A DNA stretch of 64,000 nucleotides from NCBI GenBank assembly GCA_028753945.1, contig JAPNXP010000008.1, positions 930,001 to 994,000 on the forward strand, written 5' to 3'. This DNA comes from Hexactinellida sp. DTS-2022 (taxonomy: Eukaryota > Porifera > Hexactinellida). Shown piece after piece: positions 22,349 to 34,234 of this stretch (its first letter is position 1; every line of letters begins with the position of its first letter). The position numbers and the translations under genes were made by a program. Below the pieces are notes generated by a model. It had not been told where the DNA came from and did not search any database. It saw only the letters and a program-made list of their open reading frames with translations.

Positions 22349-22636
22349 TTAATTAAATTCATATTAAAAAGTAAAATAAGCCAAAATTTCCGTTTATAGC
22401 GTTTCAAAATATCACTGTATAATTTCTAATAGCACATCCATGGTTTGCTAGTACTAATGTCTCAAAATCTCAAGCGTCTCATTCTTAAATTAAATTCATA
22501 ATAAAAAGTAAAAATAAGCCAAAATTTCCTTTTATAGTGTCTCAGAATATCACTGATAATTTCTAATAGCACACCCATGGTTTGCTAATACAATGTCTCA
22601 GAATCTCACGCGTCTCAAAATATCATGCAACAGGCC
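22349..22636 (-). mobile_element. Harbinger-like MITE with internal tandem duplication
   Basis: Ends at 22636 with ATCATGCAACAGGCC, the inverse of the start at 13810. A block of about 126 bp (TTAAATTCATA ... ATCCATGG, GTCTCA) occurs twice in a row, at 22349-22475 and 22476-22602. No coding region. Confidence 0.55.
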
Positions 22637-22815
22637 CATTTATGGTCAGCTTCTATATGCAAGAGACAGATATTTTAAAGAGATTCTACACTTCTAGTGC
22701 AAACGATTGTTAAATTTACGACTTTTGAGTGGATCCCTAATGTTATACAAAGGTTAGTGGATTAACCACTACATACGCCGAAATACGTATATTAATTACG
22801 CGTAGGCCAGTCAAT

Positions 22816-22905
22816 AGAAAAAGGCAGAAAAGTCCAGAAAAGGGCGGTTTTTTCCACCTGCCCCGGTCTTTTCTAGAAAAGGGCGGTTTTTTCCGAACAC
22901 TGCTT
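22816..22905. repeat. hAT-like MITE fragment
   Basis: Two AGAAAAGGGCGGTTTTTTCC repeats, ending in GAACACTG. Resembles 13714-13790 in reverse. No TSD resolved. Confidence 0.4.
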
Positions 22906-23130
22906 CTGAGGGTTTGCAATTGATCGACTTCAGGTTTTCAATTGATCGATTATCTAAGGTTTGCAATTGATCGACTTTCTAGGATTTGCAATTGAACGAA
23001 AATACAATTGTCGATAAATTGTAAACCATACAAATGAAATAGTAAAATGTTTACTAGAAACTTTCATTGTATAAATAAGTGTCCATTTACAATTTGTTTA
23101 TTCGAATACGTACATAATTTCCACTCTAAT

Positions 23131-24960
23131 CATAACATGGACAACGTTTTGCGGAAATTATAGACATAGAAGGGTCACAATTTTCACTATGCCAGATGGT
23201 TTAAAATACACTCAACACAAAGCCAAACCTGGGTAATCTATCTCCGATGTGTTTTACATCAGAAAGTAAAGTGTAAAGGATCTGCAAAGTTAAAGCTTAA
23301 AACACCATAACTATCTAGTTTCTGATTATAATACTGAGGTTTTAATTTTAAAATCTAAATGTGTTTCTGCGGCGAGATGTTCACGTGAAAGGTTATCTAA
23401 AGTGTTCAAAGATGTTGTTCGTTATGATCCTTCTGTAAGTTCATGTGTCCTATAAATTAGAGAGTGCAATGTATCGAGCAAGAAGAGAAATTGAACCACC
23501 TATTCCTGAAGGTGCTATTGAGTTTTGTCAACTTATTGTATCATCTGATTTTGGTATATACTATAAAGGTGAAGTAAAAGTAGGTGGAAACACTGGTGTG
23601 ATATTTTTCCCAGATAAGATGAAGATTTCTCACCCTGAAGTGGATCACATCTATTTAGATGGTACATTTTATACGGTACCATCCGTGTTCTATCAACTGC
23701 GGACTATTTTCGCCCGCTTTGGACGCCATGTACTGCCGGTAATCCATTGTCTTCTTACAGCCAAGCATGAGGAAATCTATACAGCTGTTCTCGCTAGAAT
23801 ACGCGAAATTGTTCCACAACCAAAACCTATCCATGGAATGTCTGATTGGGAGAAGGGGGCTAGAAATGATGTAAAGAGACAGTTCCAAGGTATTCATCTA
23901 CGAGGATGTCATTTTCACTATACTCAATGTATTTGGCGGAAAATACAAAACTTAGGTCTATCTACTGTTTATCAAACTAATCCAGATTTTAATAAACTAG
24001 TTAGATCATTTATGACTCTTCCTTTCCTTCCTGAGGATCAGATTATATCTGTATTCAATCAACTGGAAGTGAGAGATTTTCCTCTTAGTGAAATTCATAA
24101 GAATCAATATGCAATATTTAAGAAGTATACCAAGACGACAATTGATTTCCATTCCTAAGAACGAATTATCTATCTTTAACTGCCAACATATCACAAATAA
24201 TGGAGCAGAGAACTACCACTGTTTATTAGAAAAGGACATCGTGGTCTCTCACCCGCGTGTAAGGTTTTTTGTTGAAATCCTCAATAAGACGATACAAGAC
24301 ACAGATTTAGATATTGAGCACCTAGGAAAAGGTATTGATATTACTCGCAGTCGTAAGTTGAAGGACAACCAAAATGATTCGTTTCATGCTCAATGCAAAG
24401 AAATGCTTGTATCTGGAGAATATAGTCCAACTCGATATGTGAATACTTTGGCGCAAAGTTTTACAAGTCTGAGGTTAAAGTTGGGGGGGCGAGGAGCGAG
24501 TGTAGAGAGGAGCGAGTGTAGCGAGCGATTTTTGGGGGTCTGGGGGGGCTTGCCCCCCCTAAAAAAAATTGATTGCAACATATGACATTTTTTTAATGAA
24601 TTATACGTATATTCACTACCTAAATTATATTGAACATTTTATTTTTTATCCAGAGGGCACGGTAACACCCGCACCATTAATGTTGTCCCCCTTCAACTTT
24701 TTACGGGGGGGGCGCAGGCTCCCCCCCTGTTTGCGCCACTGTGTGAATACCATAGCTAGCTCTATTCACCCAGATACAAACCCAATTAGCCTCCTTGGAG
24801 ATTCCAAGATGAGTCTTTGTCGGATGAAGAGCCTGAAGATGATAATCCGGTTAATTGCTATGTGTGCTTACTTCAGAGAATAACAACAGTCCTATTTCTT
24901 CCTTGCAGGCATGCAAAATGTTGTGAGGAATGCAGTGCAGCCTTGGAACAATGTCCAATA
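23131..24960 (+). pseudogene. FLYWCH-MULE-RING transposase, broken frames
   Basis: The FLYWCH part (about 23131-23335, two frames) keeps GLKYTQHKAKPG and RCVLHQKVKCKGSAKLK. The MULE core (23445-24158) has the DDE-type blocks HIYLDGTFYTVPSVFYQLR and MSDWEKGARNDVKRQF followed by GCHFHYTQCIWRK; the two Asp positions in LDGTF and SDWEKG are likely catalytic. A frameshift near 24140 leads to NNGAENYHCLLEK and a helical tail up to about 24480. After a G/C-rich insertion, 24817-24960 encodes a C3HC4-like RING: CYVC, then LPCRHAKCCEEC and CPIFRC. RING at the end of a MULE protein is unusual. Multiple frameshifts make the copy inactive. Confidence 0.75.
24470..24755. mobile_element. G/C-run insertions inside the MULE
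   Basis: Two patches with runs of G and C: GTTGGGGGGGCGAGGAGCGA to CTTGCCCCCCCTAAAA (24481-24575), and GGGCACGG to CCTGTTTGCGCCACTG (24653-24742). The second ends like hAT-type termini. Ends and TSDs are not resolved. Confidence 0.45.
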
Positions 24961-25190
24961 TTCAGGTGCAATATAGAACAAAGATTCAATATTTTACTTA
25001 ATTTTTACTTCAATATTTTTTGTTGTTGTTATCCAATTTTAATTCATTATGTTTTCTCAATTAATGAATTAAATCATTATTTTCTAAAAAAATATGATTC
25101 AAAGTTAGGATAAATCAATTATTAAGTTGATCAATTGCAAACCTTAGAAATTCGATCAATTGCAAACGTTGTCAGTTGATCAATTGCCTC

Positions 25191-25494
25191 GCTTCCCAAT
25201 GTTATTGTACCTCAAGATGCTTGAATGTATAAATACAAACTATTGTTGTTGAAATACTATTGGCCGGTTAGTGTATATTCGTCAATAGTAAATTCCATTG
25301 CACAAAATAATTTTTATTGTTTCTGAAAGTTTCTCCTTTTTATTTATGAAAATTTCTAAATTGATATGTATTCGCTTTTTGAAACAAAATATGTTAAGTA
25401 AATAACAGCAATTGTGTCGTATTTGTGAAACTTATTAAACTGCACTTCGATGTATCATTTAAAATCAATAACAATTTAAATAATATCTGATTTC
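25191..25494. other. No gene recognised
   Basis: AT-rich spacer between the MULE end and the 31-bp satellite. No coding or repeat signal. Confidence 0.5.
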
Positions 25495-25848
25495 GATTCG
25501 ACTAAAGCCTACATTGTCAAATTCGATTCGAACTAACGTCTACATAGTCAAATTTCATTCGAACTAACGCCTACATAGTCAAATTCGATTCGAACTACGC
25601 CTACACAGTCAAATTTGATGCTAACTAGCGCCTACATAGTCAAATTCGATTCGAACTAGCGCCTACATAGTAAAATTCGATTCGAACTACGCCTACACAG
25701 TCAAATTTGATGCTAACTAGCGCCTACATAGTCAAATTCGATTCGAACTAGCGCCTACATAGTCAAATTCGATTCGAACTAACGCCTACATAGTCAAACT
25801 CGATTCGAACTTACATAGTCAAATTCGAATCGAACTACGCCTACAGTG

Positions 25849-26882
25849 CAGGCCTGGGGCCAATTACTCTAAAATGTAATATATTACTATTACTATTACT
25901 TATGTTTCTTCCTATTACTATTACTATTACAATTACATTATAATAATATGTAATACAGTGCAACCTCTATAAGTGGGGTCTCTATAAATGGGGAACCTCC
26001 ATAAGTGGGGAATTTTTTACAATATTCGTATATATCCATACAAATGAACCTCTATAAGCGGGGAAGTGGGGAATGGGGGACCATAAATTTCAAGGAGTTT
26101 TTATCTCCATACAAAACAACCTCCATAAATGGGGGGAATGGACAAATCCTAACATGATTCTTATAAAATAATACAATATTTCCAATAAATCGACTCAAAA
26201 GTTCTACAGAAAAAATATTTTCGATTGATCTACTCTGATGTTTTTAGAAGAAATCACCTAGTGTAGATCAGCAGTTAACTAAATTGTCATAATATACAAA
26301 TAAGAACTAGAACGTGCATTAATGTGTGTGTTATATGAATATTTTGTATAATATAGCATATATAATGTTTTTCCAATTGAATTTTATAACCGGGGAATGG
26401 GGGGCAATTGAAATTTTCCCCGTCCCAGCTCCCCCACTTATAGAGGTTCCACTGTATATTACTATTACTATTACTATTACTTTTAATATTACTATTACAA
26501 ATTACTAGACATTTACTAAGACTCTGCTATGATTCAGAATGTCTGAAGTTTATTATTTTAATTGATTCTCCCACACAAACAAAACATATATTATCTAACC
26601 TAAGCAAACAACTAATTTCAATAAAGTGACAAATTCAAATCGATAATCATCTTGCCTTAAATTTATTTTAACAACTTCCTATTTCTTCACGAAAAATCAA
26701 ATAAGCCAGTCCGAAGTTGTAGAATTGTAATAGATAATTCCTATTACAATAGGTTCTATTACTATTACTATTACTATTACATCCTATTTGAAACACTATT
26801 ACTTATTACTATTACTATTACTTCTAAAATGTAATCGTTACTAATACAATTACTATTACATATTACTATTACCCCAGGCCTG
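25849..26882. mobile_element. Element with CAGGCCTGGGG termini and TTACTA-rich interior
   Basis: The perfect inverted ends CAGGCCTGGGG and CCCCAGGCCTG lie inside the satellite. The subterminal parts are long runs of ATTACT repeats. It probably belongs to the hAT-type MITEs, but an exact 8-bp TSD is not evident because the flanks are satellite (GCCTACA on both sides, offset). Contains the pogo-like element below. Confidence 0.6.
25956..26454. mobile_element. pogo/Tigger-like nonautonomous element
   Basis: 499 bp bounded by TA. The ends are CAGTGCAACCTCTATAAGTG and, inverted, CAGTGGAACCTCTATAAGTG, with repeated CCTCTATAAGTGGGG blocks inside. No transposase frame. Confidence 0.85.
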
Positions 26883-27065
26883 GCCTACACAGTCAAATTT
26901 GATGCGAACTAGCGCCTACATAGTAAAATTCGATTCGAACTAACGCCTACATAGTCAAACTCGATTCGATTTAACGCCTAATTAGTCAAATTCGAATCGA
27001 ACCTACGCCTACATAGTCAAATTCAAATCGAACTAACGCCTACAACAGGATTCGAACTAACTCAT

Positions 27066-27420
27066 ACATACAGAGCGCCCCCTTTATAATTTGATTTACA
27101 ATCTGGTATAAGACAGCTTATAGAGATAGAATGATTTTCGATGCTATAAAATATCTTCTAATGTGAATTGGGTAGTATAGAATTAATAACAATGATCTCA
27201 CTGTATCAAAAGACAATATAATCGATGTAAATATTAGGTTTATGGGTGGTTTTAAAAATGTATATTGACACTATAAATCAGTTCCTTTGAGCCCAAGTTC
27301 AAGACAAAAATTCTCTAAGACTACCTATTATAGATTTATAGTACTTTATAATTCTCGTGACAAAATTGAGTCAAACAAATTTGAACAATGTTCGGAAAGA
27401 ATGTAAACAATACTAGTTAA
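27066..27420. other. No gene recognised
   Basis: AT-rich sequence between the satellite and the P1-like terminus; no coding signal. Confidence 0.5.
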
Positions 27421-27630
27421 TCCATGGTCCAAGTCCATTCAACCGCGGCATTGCCTTAAAACAGTGTTTCTCAACGTGGGCGATATCTCCCTCTAAGGGG
27501 CGATAAAACTGTTAGGAAATAGAATGCAATCGGAGAGGGGGCGATGGGAACTGGCCCGATTCGCTAAGGGGGGAGACCGACTGAAAAAGGTTGAGAAACG
27601 CTGCCTTGCCTTAGAGTATAGAATGCTATG
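27421..27630. repeat. P1-like terminal repeat remnant with nested MITE
   Basis: TCCATGGTCC...CATTGCCTTA and, after the MITE, GAGTATAGAATGCTATG resemble the right end of P1 (ATTGCCTTAGTATATAGA, then TTGCTATG). A solo, diverged end; no matching left end seen. Confidence 0.55.
27459..27605. mobile_element. hAT-type MITE (CAGTGTTTCTCAAC termini)
   Basis: The inverted ends CAGTGTTTCTCAACG and GTTGAGAAACGCTG are typical hAT termini. The 8-bp TTGCCTTA occurs on both sides (27451-27458 and 27606-27613). The interior has GGGGCGAT repeats in both orientations. Confidence 0.75.
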
Positions 27631-28278
27631 GGTAAACAAGTATGCTGAACAGAAATTTTGAATATTGAATTTGAATATTTATAGTTGTTAACAAAAATAG
27701 GCAAAAGATTTATGAAAATTCAAAATGAACCTAGAGTCTTAGAGACAAACTTCAAAATGTTAGATAAGGTAAACAAGTATGCTGACTACGAATTCAATAA
27801 AAAGAAACTTTATTGCAATTATTTATTGTCAATTGAAAAAAGCGAGACCTCGTAGCGGTGATAAGCGGTCGTGTTATCCGTCGAAAAGCGACCGAGACCG
27901 AAGGCTCGTTTTGTGATGATTATTAAAGTTCCGATTAAAATGTAATTTCTGACAATCAAAGACAGCGATTCCAAAATATATTTAGGGGCGAGATTCTTTT
28001 GATGACATAATTAAAAACATTATGTTTATTACTCGACTTTTAAAATAGGCAATTGCTAATAGTACTTAGTAATGTATTAGAAAGAGGATCTACAAAGGCC
28101 AAAATTAGAACGCAAAAAATACATTGTAATTGACTTAAATATAAATATACTACTTAAATATACAATAATAACCACTCCTTTCAAAAATATATATTTTATT
28201 TTATTTTAATTCGAACAAGTTAGAATGTTTAACCAATACACATGCTAACTAAAGATAGGTATAAGCAAATATAGAAAA
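27631..28278. other. Spacer downstream of the ApoO-like gene
   Basis: No coding region supported. An 18-bp direct repeat GGTAAACAAGTATGCTGA occurs at about 27631 and 27769. A G/C-richer patch (27840-27905) may be a small MITE. On the minus strand, AATAAAATAAAAT near 28190-28205 could serve as polyadenylation signal for the gene at 28279-28806. Confidence 0.5.
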
Positions 28279-28806
28279 TCAGGTATTTACTGAATTGGAG
28301 TTAATATCTTCAGAATGAGATTGAATTCGATTTGAAGAAGCATCTTGTAATTTCCCAGGCGGCAACGGTGTACGCATCTGAAGGGCAATTATGTTGCTAT
28401 ATAAATCAAAGTCATTCCATTCCTTACGTAAATAAGTGTATCCAGTCAAACTCACACTCACTATAATAGGCAAAGAGTATCTCCAAAGTGGCTTACGTTT
28501 TCGTACTAGCAGAAAAGTTCCCAGGAGAGAAGAAATACCGATAGCACCTAACTGGAATTTCTCACTGTATAAATAAACTTTACCTTGCAGCCAATAAAAA
28601 TTAAATTTCCCGAAAGTCTGATTAACATTTTTACTGACAATAGTTGTGTTTTTTTTCATAGACTGTCTTATTTCTGATACCATAGGTTGTATGTAAGGTA
28701 TTTCTTTCAGTTTGAGATTAGAGGGAGCTCTAGTTAATTCAGTGACGTCATCTGGATATATCCTGAATTTTAGGTTGTTAGGCTGTTTTGCTCTGTTATC
28801 TGTCAT
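28279..28806 (-). CDS. MICOS subunit MIC26/MIC27-like (ApoO family) protein
   Basis: 175 aa, single exon, ATG at 28806. ApoO-family proteins sit in the mitochondrial inner membrane and help shape cristae junctions within the MICOS complex. The protein has a soluble N-terminus ending in EIPYIQPMVSEIRQSMKK and an amphipathic stretch (QTFGKFNFYWLQGKVYLYSE). Two hydrophobic segments follow: LGAIGISSLLGTFLLV, a basic RKRK turn, and LWRYSLPIIVSVSLTGYTYL. The order (helix, glycine-rich membrane segment, basic loop, second segment with Pro) and the size fit ApoO/MIC27. The C-terminus is hydrophilic and ends in Ser/Asn-rich sequence. The assignment is from overall pattern, not a diagnostic motif; a different small two-membrane-segment mitochondrial protein is possible. 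Its intact frame among decayed elements suggests a functional host gene. Confidence 0.5.
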   Translation of the reverse strand: MTDNRAKQPNNLKFRIYPDDVTELTRAPSNLKLKEIPYIQPMVSEIRQSMKKNTTIVSKNVNQTFGKFNFYWLQGKVYLYSEKFQLGAIGISSLLGTFLLVRKRKPLWRYSLPIIVSVSLTGYTYLRKEWNDFDLYSNIIALQMRTPLPPGKLQDASSNRIQSHSEDINSNSVNT

Positions 28807-29324
28807 CTACTTTACAGTAATTTACATAATTAAGTACAATGACAGTGAATTATTGTTGAATTAGGATTAACTGTTTAACTATAGTGAAATATTGATGTTA
28901 ACATGCAGGGAAAAATGATTTATAGATTAGTATTTCAATCTGTTCATCAACAATAAATATTATTTGACATTTTTTGCTGTCACTCTCGAGAATCAAAACT
29001 AACCATTTTAGGTTTGAATATAATCTCTATTGATTGGAGTTCTATGACAAAGTTCTCGTGAACAAATTTGGATGATCGCTTTTACATAGATTGTATTATT
29101 TTGATCTAGATTCTTAATTCATAATCAACTCTACAATTCACTTTGGAAAGAGAGATAAAGTTGGAAGATTTCCAAATCATCAAGTATTCATCTCTCTGCA
29201 GTCCAAAAATCCAATTAACTAACTAATTTTATTACATCTTTTTCGGGCTTCTATAAATAGCTTAAACATATTATTGGTTAAAAATATAGTTTTAACTTTA
29301 AAGAATACTAATTAAAAATCTAAA
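28807..29324. other. Upstream region of the ApoO-like gene; no other gene
   Basis: AT-rich intergenic DNA without recognised coding sequence. It presumably includes the promoter of the minus-strand gene, but I see no distinct element. Confidence 0.5.
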
Positions 29325-29570
29325 ATTAGAGCTGTGCTGACAGCATGTTCCTTTGGAGGCACTATATTTTGGTCAGGGCTGCATTTAGGGGGGGGGGGGC
29401 GGGGGGGGGGTTTTGCCCCCCCCCTGGGCTGCCTTTTCCCCCCTTATTTCTTTAACCAACCCCATTTGCCCCCCTGACCTAAAAACCTGTATGCAACCCT
29501 GTTGGTGGTTGGTTGATTGATAGTGCCTCCAAAAGAAAGTGCGCTTGCACAGCTGTAATTTTAGATTTCA
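29325..29570. repeat. R1 hairpin module as a separate copy, with nested insertion
   Basis: AGCTGTGCTGACAGCATGTT at the left and the inverse TGCGCTTGCACAGCTG at the right, with GGAGGCACTATATTTTGGT and GATAGTGCCTCC inside, match the hairpin module of R1. This copy is not flanked by other R1 sequence, so the module may be an independent MITE. Confidence 0.65.
29374..29501. mobile_element. hAT-type MITE with G/C runs
   Basis: The ends are CAGGGCTGCATTTAGG and, inverted, CAGGGTTGCATACAGG. Long G and C tracts lie inside. The flanks share only TTGGT, so a full 8-bp TSD is not confirmed. Inserted in the R1 hairpin module. Confidence 0.65.
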
Positions 29571-30940
29571 GATAGGTTGTTTTGTAATATAACGAGTAAC
29601 GACGCTTAGTTGTTGAAAATTTCATTCTAACCCAATTCATCTCAGAATTATTCCAGTTTGAGTATAAATATAACATATTGATTATTATATAAAATTTGGT
29701 CTTCTTTAATTAATTAATAATTATCCGAACCTCGCGTCTGAAAATAAATAGATAAAAACCCAGTTTCATTTTCAAATTAAATTAAATTAACTTTCTGAGT
29801 CAGTTTCACATTCCGAGCCAGCTTTGGGTTTTTATCCATTGTATAACAATACTAAAATTATATAGAAGCCTACTCGAGTCACAACTAAATAGATATAATA
29901 TCGCATGTTCAAACAATAGAGTAAGATATAACAGTGAAGTTTTTATGAGAAATACAGGAGATTGGCACCTCAATTATGGTAGAAACTACGGACAAATTTA
30001 TAATTAGTAACCTGCCAAAATGTGTAGAATTTAATTTTCTATCGATACATGTAAATGTTTTTAAAAGGACACTATTAATTATTTCGTGTCATGAGCCATA
30101 GTTGGTTTAAATTGGTGTTAAAATTATTTGATAAAAAATCGTAACCCCAGGTGCAAATTAGACGGTCACTCCGAACCTACATGCCAAGTTTCAGCCCTTC
30201 AACTATAAAGCTCTGGCCAGGGCACATTCTATTGAGAAAAAAGATGCTATAATTGAGAAAAAAGATGCTGTAATTTAGAATACATATTTTTAACCATTTC
30301 CGAAAAGGGTTTCGGAAAGTAAATACTTATAGTGTGTTGAAAATTTGCTTTCAGCCCACAATGTATCAGAGTTATTCTACTAGCTTAATAATAATAATCG
30401 CAGGTGATGAGTCACTTTTTTTGTACATGTCGAATGATTCCTATAAATAACGCCAAATAATTTGGAAATCGCGAACTTCAAAAATTGTAAAACATGTCTT
30501 TTTGACGATGTCATCAATCATTATCACCTCAAAGTGTTAAGGTCATCCTGTATTGATATTCGGGCGAATACGGTGAATCTCAGAATTGCATAATTTACTA
30601 CTAGGAATACTCTAGATGAGATAGAGATTGACTTCTATGATTTTTTTTCTTAATTTTCAATAAAGATGGTGTTTTTTAATCAAATATGACGTCGACTTCC
30701 TTATATGGGCATGACAATTTTACAAAATTGTTGAATCTTTTTGAACTTTTGAACATATTATTATGAGACTATTTCCTCTCAGTAATAATTTTTATTTTAT
30801 TTATTTTTGCAGAAGAAACGATGCTACAGGACATTTTTTCAAAATAATTATATAACGCTGTAGTGCACTAAACTAGCGTTATATAATTTTAGAAGAAAAA
30901 ATTTTCAATTCTAGATCAAGGGTCCGAGGATGGATCATGT
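29571..30940. other. No gene recognised
   Basis: AT-rich. 29750-29840 (AAAACCCAGTTTCATTTTC, ACTTTCTGAGTCAGTTTCAC) resembles the interior of the piggyBac-like MITE at 58920-59029. The rest holds no supported feature. Confidence 0.5.
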
Positions 30941-31529
30941 GTTACCCCCATAGACTCCTTTAAATAAGGACTGTAGGCGCTCATTCTCGGGTCCTGGAAC
31001 TTGGGTCCATTAGGTATTTCGTAATCGGTTAAAGTTAGACACATAAAATGTATTATTGTCATATAGGAAGTCATAGTTAAGGAGTCCAACGGTCATATTG
31101 GATTATCGAAAATATTTGTGGAATGTGAGTTATGCCGTTTTCATACCTTTCCATATATGGTAATATTGTTAAAATCTCGAGATCAGTTAGCTTTAGACAT
31201 TTGAAATGTATTATTGTCGTATAGGAAGTCATATTTTGGGAGTACAACGGACATATTGGATTATCGAAAATATTTGTGGAATGTCAGTTATGCCGTTTTC
31301 ACACCTTTCCATATATGGTAATATTAATAAAACCACGACAACAGTTAAAGTTAGGCATATTTAAATATATTATTTGCGGATAGGTAGCATAATATGGTGA
31401 GCTATTTGTCGTGATAATTATTTGCTATACCTATAATGTATAAGTTACAAGTTTGGATTCGATTAGTATGATTGTTAGCATGGAGAAAGTATTATCAGTA
31501 CATTGACTGTATCTAAAAAGTGTTCACAA

Positions 31530-34078
31530 TTAATAATTTTCTTCTTGTAACTTTTCCCTCCGTCGAAGACATCCAATCTGTTGCTCACGATCACTGAAGT
31601 GGTTAACTTGAGCTTTTAAGAGAGTATTAACTAATGAGCATAGAGCTACATTGTCTTCAGCAAGAGGATGATCAAAAAATGAAAGGACTTTAATTACATA
31701 TGTTCGACAACTATTTTTGGCCCTCGGAAGTAACTCAAGAAGATTAACAGCGTTTTGAACAAAACAAGTCGTGGACAATGTTGGCACTCTCAGCCCTCCC
31801 CTGTCGAGTTCTTGTAGAAATTCAGTAGATACTAGGTCCCCTTCCATTTCACCATGCTTAAATGTTATATATCCAGCAATGAACACTACTTTGTGCTTTA
31901 AAGTATTGCCTGAATCAAGGAGGAGTTGCGTGTCCTCAATACTGATCTCTTGAATTAGCTCTATATCTCCCAAATTGACTGGCGTTGTACATTCTGTGCA
32001 GGTAAACTCTGGAATTCCTTGAGGAATTATATTGTATTTCAGCAACTGATGTAATCGCTGTGCTTTGGCTGCTGAGAGTACATCAACAATATCAATGTAA
32101 AAGTTTCCTCCATTGCGCTGTCTGGCTTGTCCAAAAAATTTTTCCAAGGGGTCTTGTGAGAAAACCGCAGGAAGAACATACTGAAAATTGTGGTAAGTCA
32201 ATAGATAAGTAGCGGCTACAATACTATATTTTGTTGTGATCTTAAAAGCATCGGCAGTGAATTGAGTAAGCTTTTTTTGTCGAAATCTTCCTCCTTCCCA
32301 TCGACAGGAATCTATAACGTCGCACATTGCTGATAGTTTGCTAAAGTTGTCACAATTCAACGTCCAAGGTGCACGATGTGGATCACGAAGATGTATTGTG
32401 CTAAACTTGTCTTTTACGTTCATCATTCTGAACCAGTTTGTTACCAATGTGAGAAATTTAATAGTTCCCTCCTGATAATCGATAGTACCCTTTAAGGCTT
32501 TGAATGCTGCAATCGTCTTTTCATGAAAGACTTGACATACCAGCGGTACGCTCTGTCTTTGTAGTGGTTTAGGAAAGACTGAGGTGTGAGTAAGCTTTGT
32601 AAGACGTAATGGCATCTTCTTATCTTCCTCATATAGAGCTTGGATGTCTCTCCAACATGCCAGATATTCTACACCGTTCTCTTTAAAGGACAATTCCTTG
32701 GTCTTCTCAGTTATCCAATTATTCCTCAAATTTTTTAGGATATGAACGTAATCATAAATTAAGTACATATCGACACCGCATACCTCCACTTTCCCAGGAC
32801 CACCAAGTAAGCGGTACACACCTTGATTTAGCGGACAGTTATCACAGATAAAGGATATTGGCTGGATATCCATTTTTCTCAATCCTTCAATTGTTTCCAT
32901 CAAAATATCTCGAGCCTTCGCTGCATTTATTTTAGAAACTGGATGAACACCAATCACTAAGCGTGGCCCTCCGTGATGGCAAACAATTTCTATACAAAAG
33001 GCAGATGTAGCAACTGCCTCTGTGGCATTAGTAGCATAACCAATGATGTGGCCGCCTGTAAGCGCGTGGTCTTCAATAACTTTACCTCATCAAATAGTAT
33101 GTTAACAAGACGTTGTTCAGATTTCAGTACTTTGAATATGAGCGGCAGATTGGTGTTTGCGAAACTACGAGACATTAAATTTCGAACAAGTTGTTCCCTA
33201 GGGAGCTTTATTATTCTGTAATTTCTTATCATCCTGTATGCAGCTGGAGATATACAAAGAAGTTCTCCAGCAAAAATCAGTAGGTGTTTTGTATACCGGA
33301 TATTATTATCTGAAATCAAGAGAAATTCTAGCTGGGTCTCTAGGAACTGAAAATGTGTTGATTCTTGTACATCTATTGTCATTTGTTTCAACTCTTCCAT
33401 GGCCTTTAACAAATGATCATTGTTAGAAGTTTCATAATTATTAACAATCGAGAGGATTTCTTCCATCTGAGACCATCTATGAAGGAGGCTATTCTTCTGT
33501 AGATTGAAAATTATCTTTGGGATTTCATAACCATTCTTTTCTACCTTAGACAAATGAAGAAACCCAAAGCAAGACTCTACTTTCTTAAAGCAGAAATACT
33601 GAACCACTTTACTCCCTAATTCATCCACCATGAAAACTGTCAATTTTTCTCCGTGATTTCTAACGCTGAATGACGTGAATCGTATTTCAAATTCTTCTGC
33701 AAAAGTGGTGAAATCTAAGATCTTATCACACTTGTCAATATACTCTCTCTGCAATTTATCCCTTACAGCAGAAGTGGTCTTTCCTGTTGGCCTTGGATGT
33801 GTAATAGACTGCTTCTGACAAGACTTGGGCCACCTTTAAAATATGTAGGAGGTCCAATTGGTCGCTTTCCTCCCAGTACAGTTACCCATTTACATTCAAA
33901 GTGTGATGAACAGACAAATATCTCTTTTCGATCTTTAAGACTCCCAGGTTCATTAGGCATGGATGGCCTCAATCCATCTTGTCCTTTCAACCCTATCTAT
34001 GGGAAAACTGACAACTTGACTATATGGTTCCCCATCATAGTTACCACGACAGTTGAAAGCTGCACAACGTTTTGGCAT
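31530..34078 (-). pseudogene. P2 THAP transposase, three frameshifts
   Basis: The start is likely ATG at about 34078 (MPKRCAAFNC...), giving the first two Cys of the THAP finger. After a one-base shift the second half VCSSHF completes C2CH. A second shift occurs near 33830. 33754-32990 carries the coiled-coil region and LFDEVKLL, the first catalytic Asp. A third shift near 33050 leads into 32957-31530 with ICDNCPLNQGVYRLLG (second Asp) and SQDPLEKFFGQARQ (D-x-x-E). So the catalytic residues survive, but the reading frame does not. The protein differs strongly from P1, indicating a separate P lineage. Confidence 0.85.
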
Positions 34079-34234
34079 GATTACTGTGCTTGTGAGATCA
34101 TATGCTAAATATTGTAAATACGAAATAAAATGTAAAAACTAAGCATTATTATTCTTTACCATCAACATTTAGTTCGATAATACTTTCTCCATGCTAACAA
34201 TCATCTAATCGAATCCAAACTTGTAACTTATACA

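Larger units (their letters stand above)
22912..25190 (+). mobile_element. MULE-type DNA transposon with FLYWCH and RING modules
   Basis: Both ends carry repeated TTTGCAATTGATCGA motifs: four in direct orientation at 22915-22998 and three inverted at 25112-25187. They look like terminal or subterminal transposase-binding repeats. The interior holds a decayed FLYWCH zinc finger, a MULE transposase core and a RING finger, in that order. Two G/C-run insertions interrupt the 3' coding part (about 24480-24575 and 24650-24745). I could not define a 9-10-bp TSD. Confidence 0.7.
25495..27065. repeat. 31-bp satellite array, split by nested MITEs
   Basis: Units of about 31 bp (TCAAATTCGATTCGAACTAA plus CGCCTACATAG) run from 25495 to 25848 and again from 26883 to about 27060. 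Variants (AACTAGCGCC, AACTACGCC, GATGCTAACTAG) alternate in higher-order blocks. The gap is filled by the MITEs at 25849-26882. There are no unique spacers, so this is not a CRISPR array. Confidence 0.85.

Noticed and set aside
25495..27065. Possible CRISPR-like array of about 31-bp repeats
   Set aside because: Units are contiguous with no unique spacers and there are no cas genes; it is a satellite in a eukaryotic genome.
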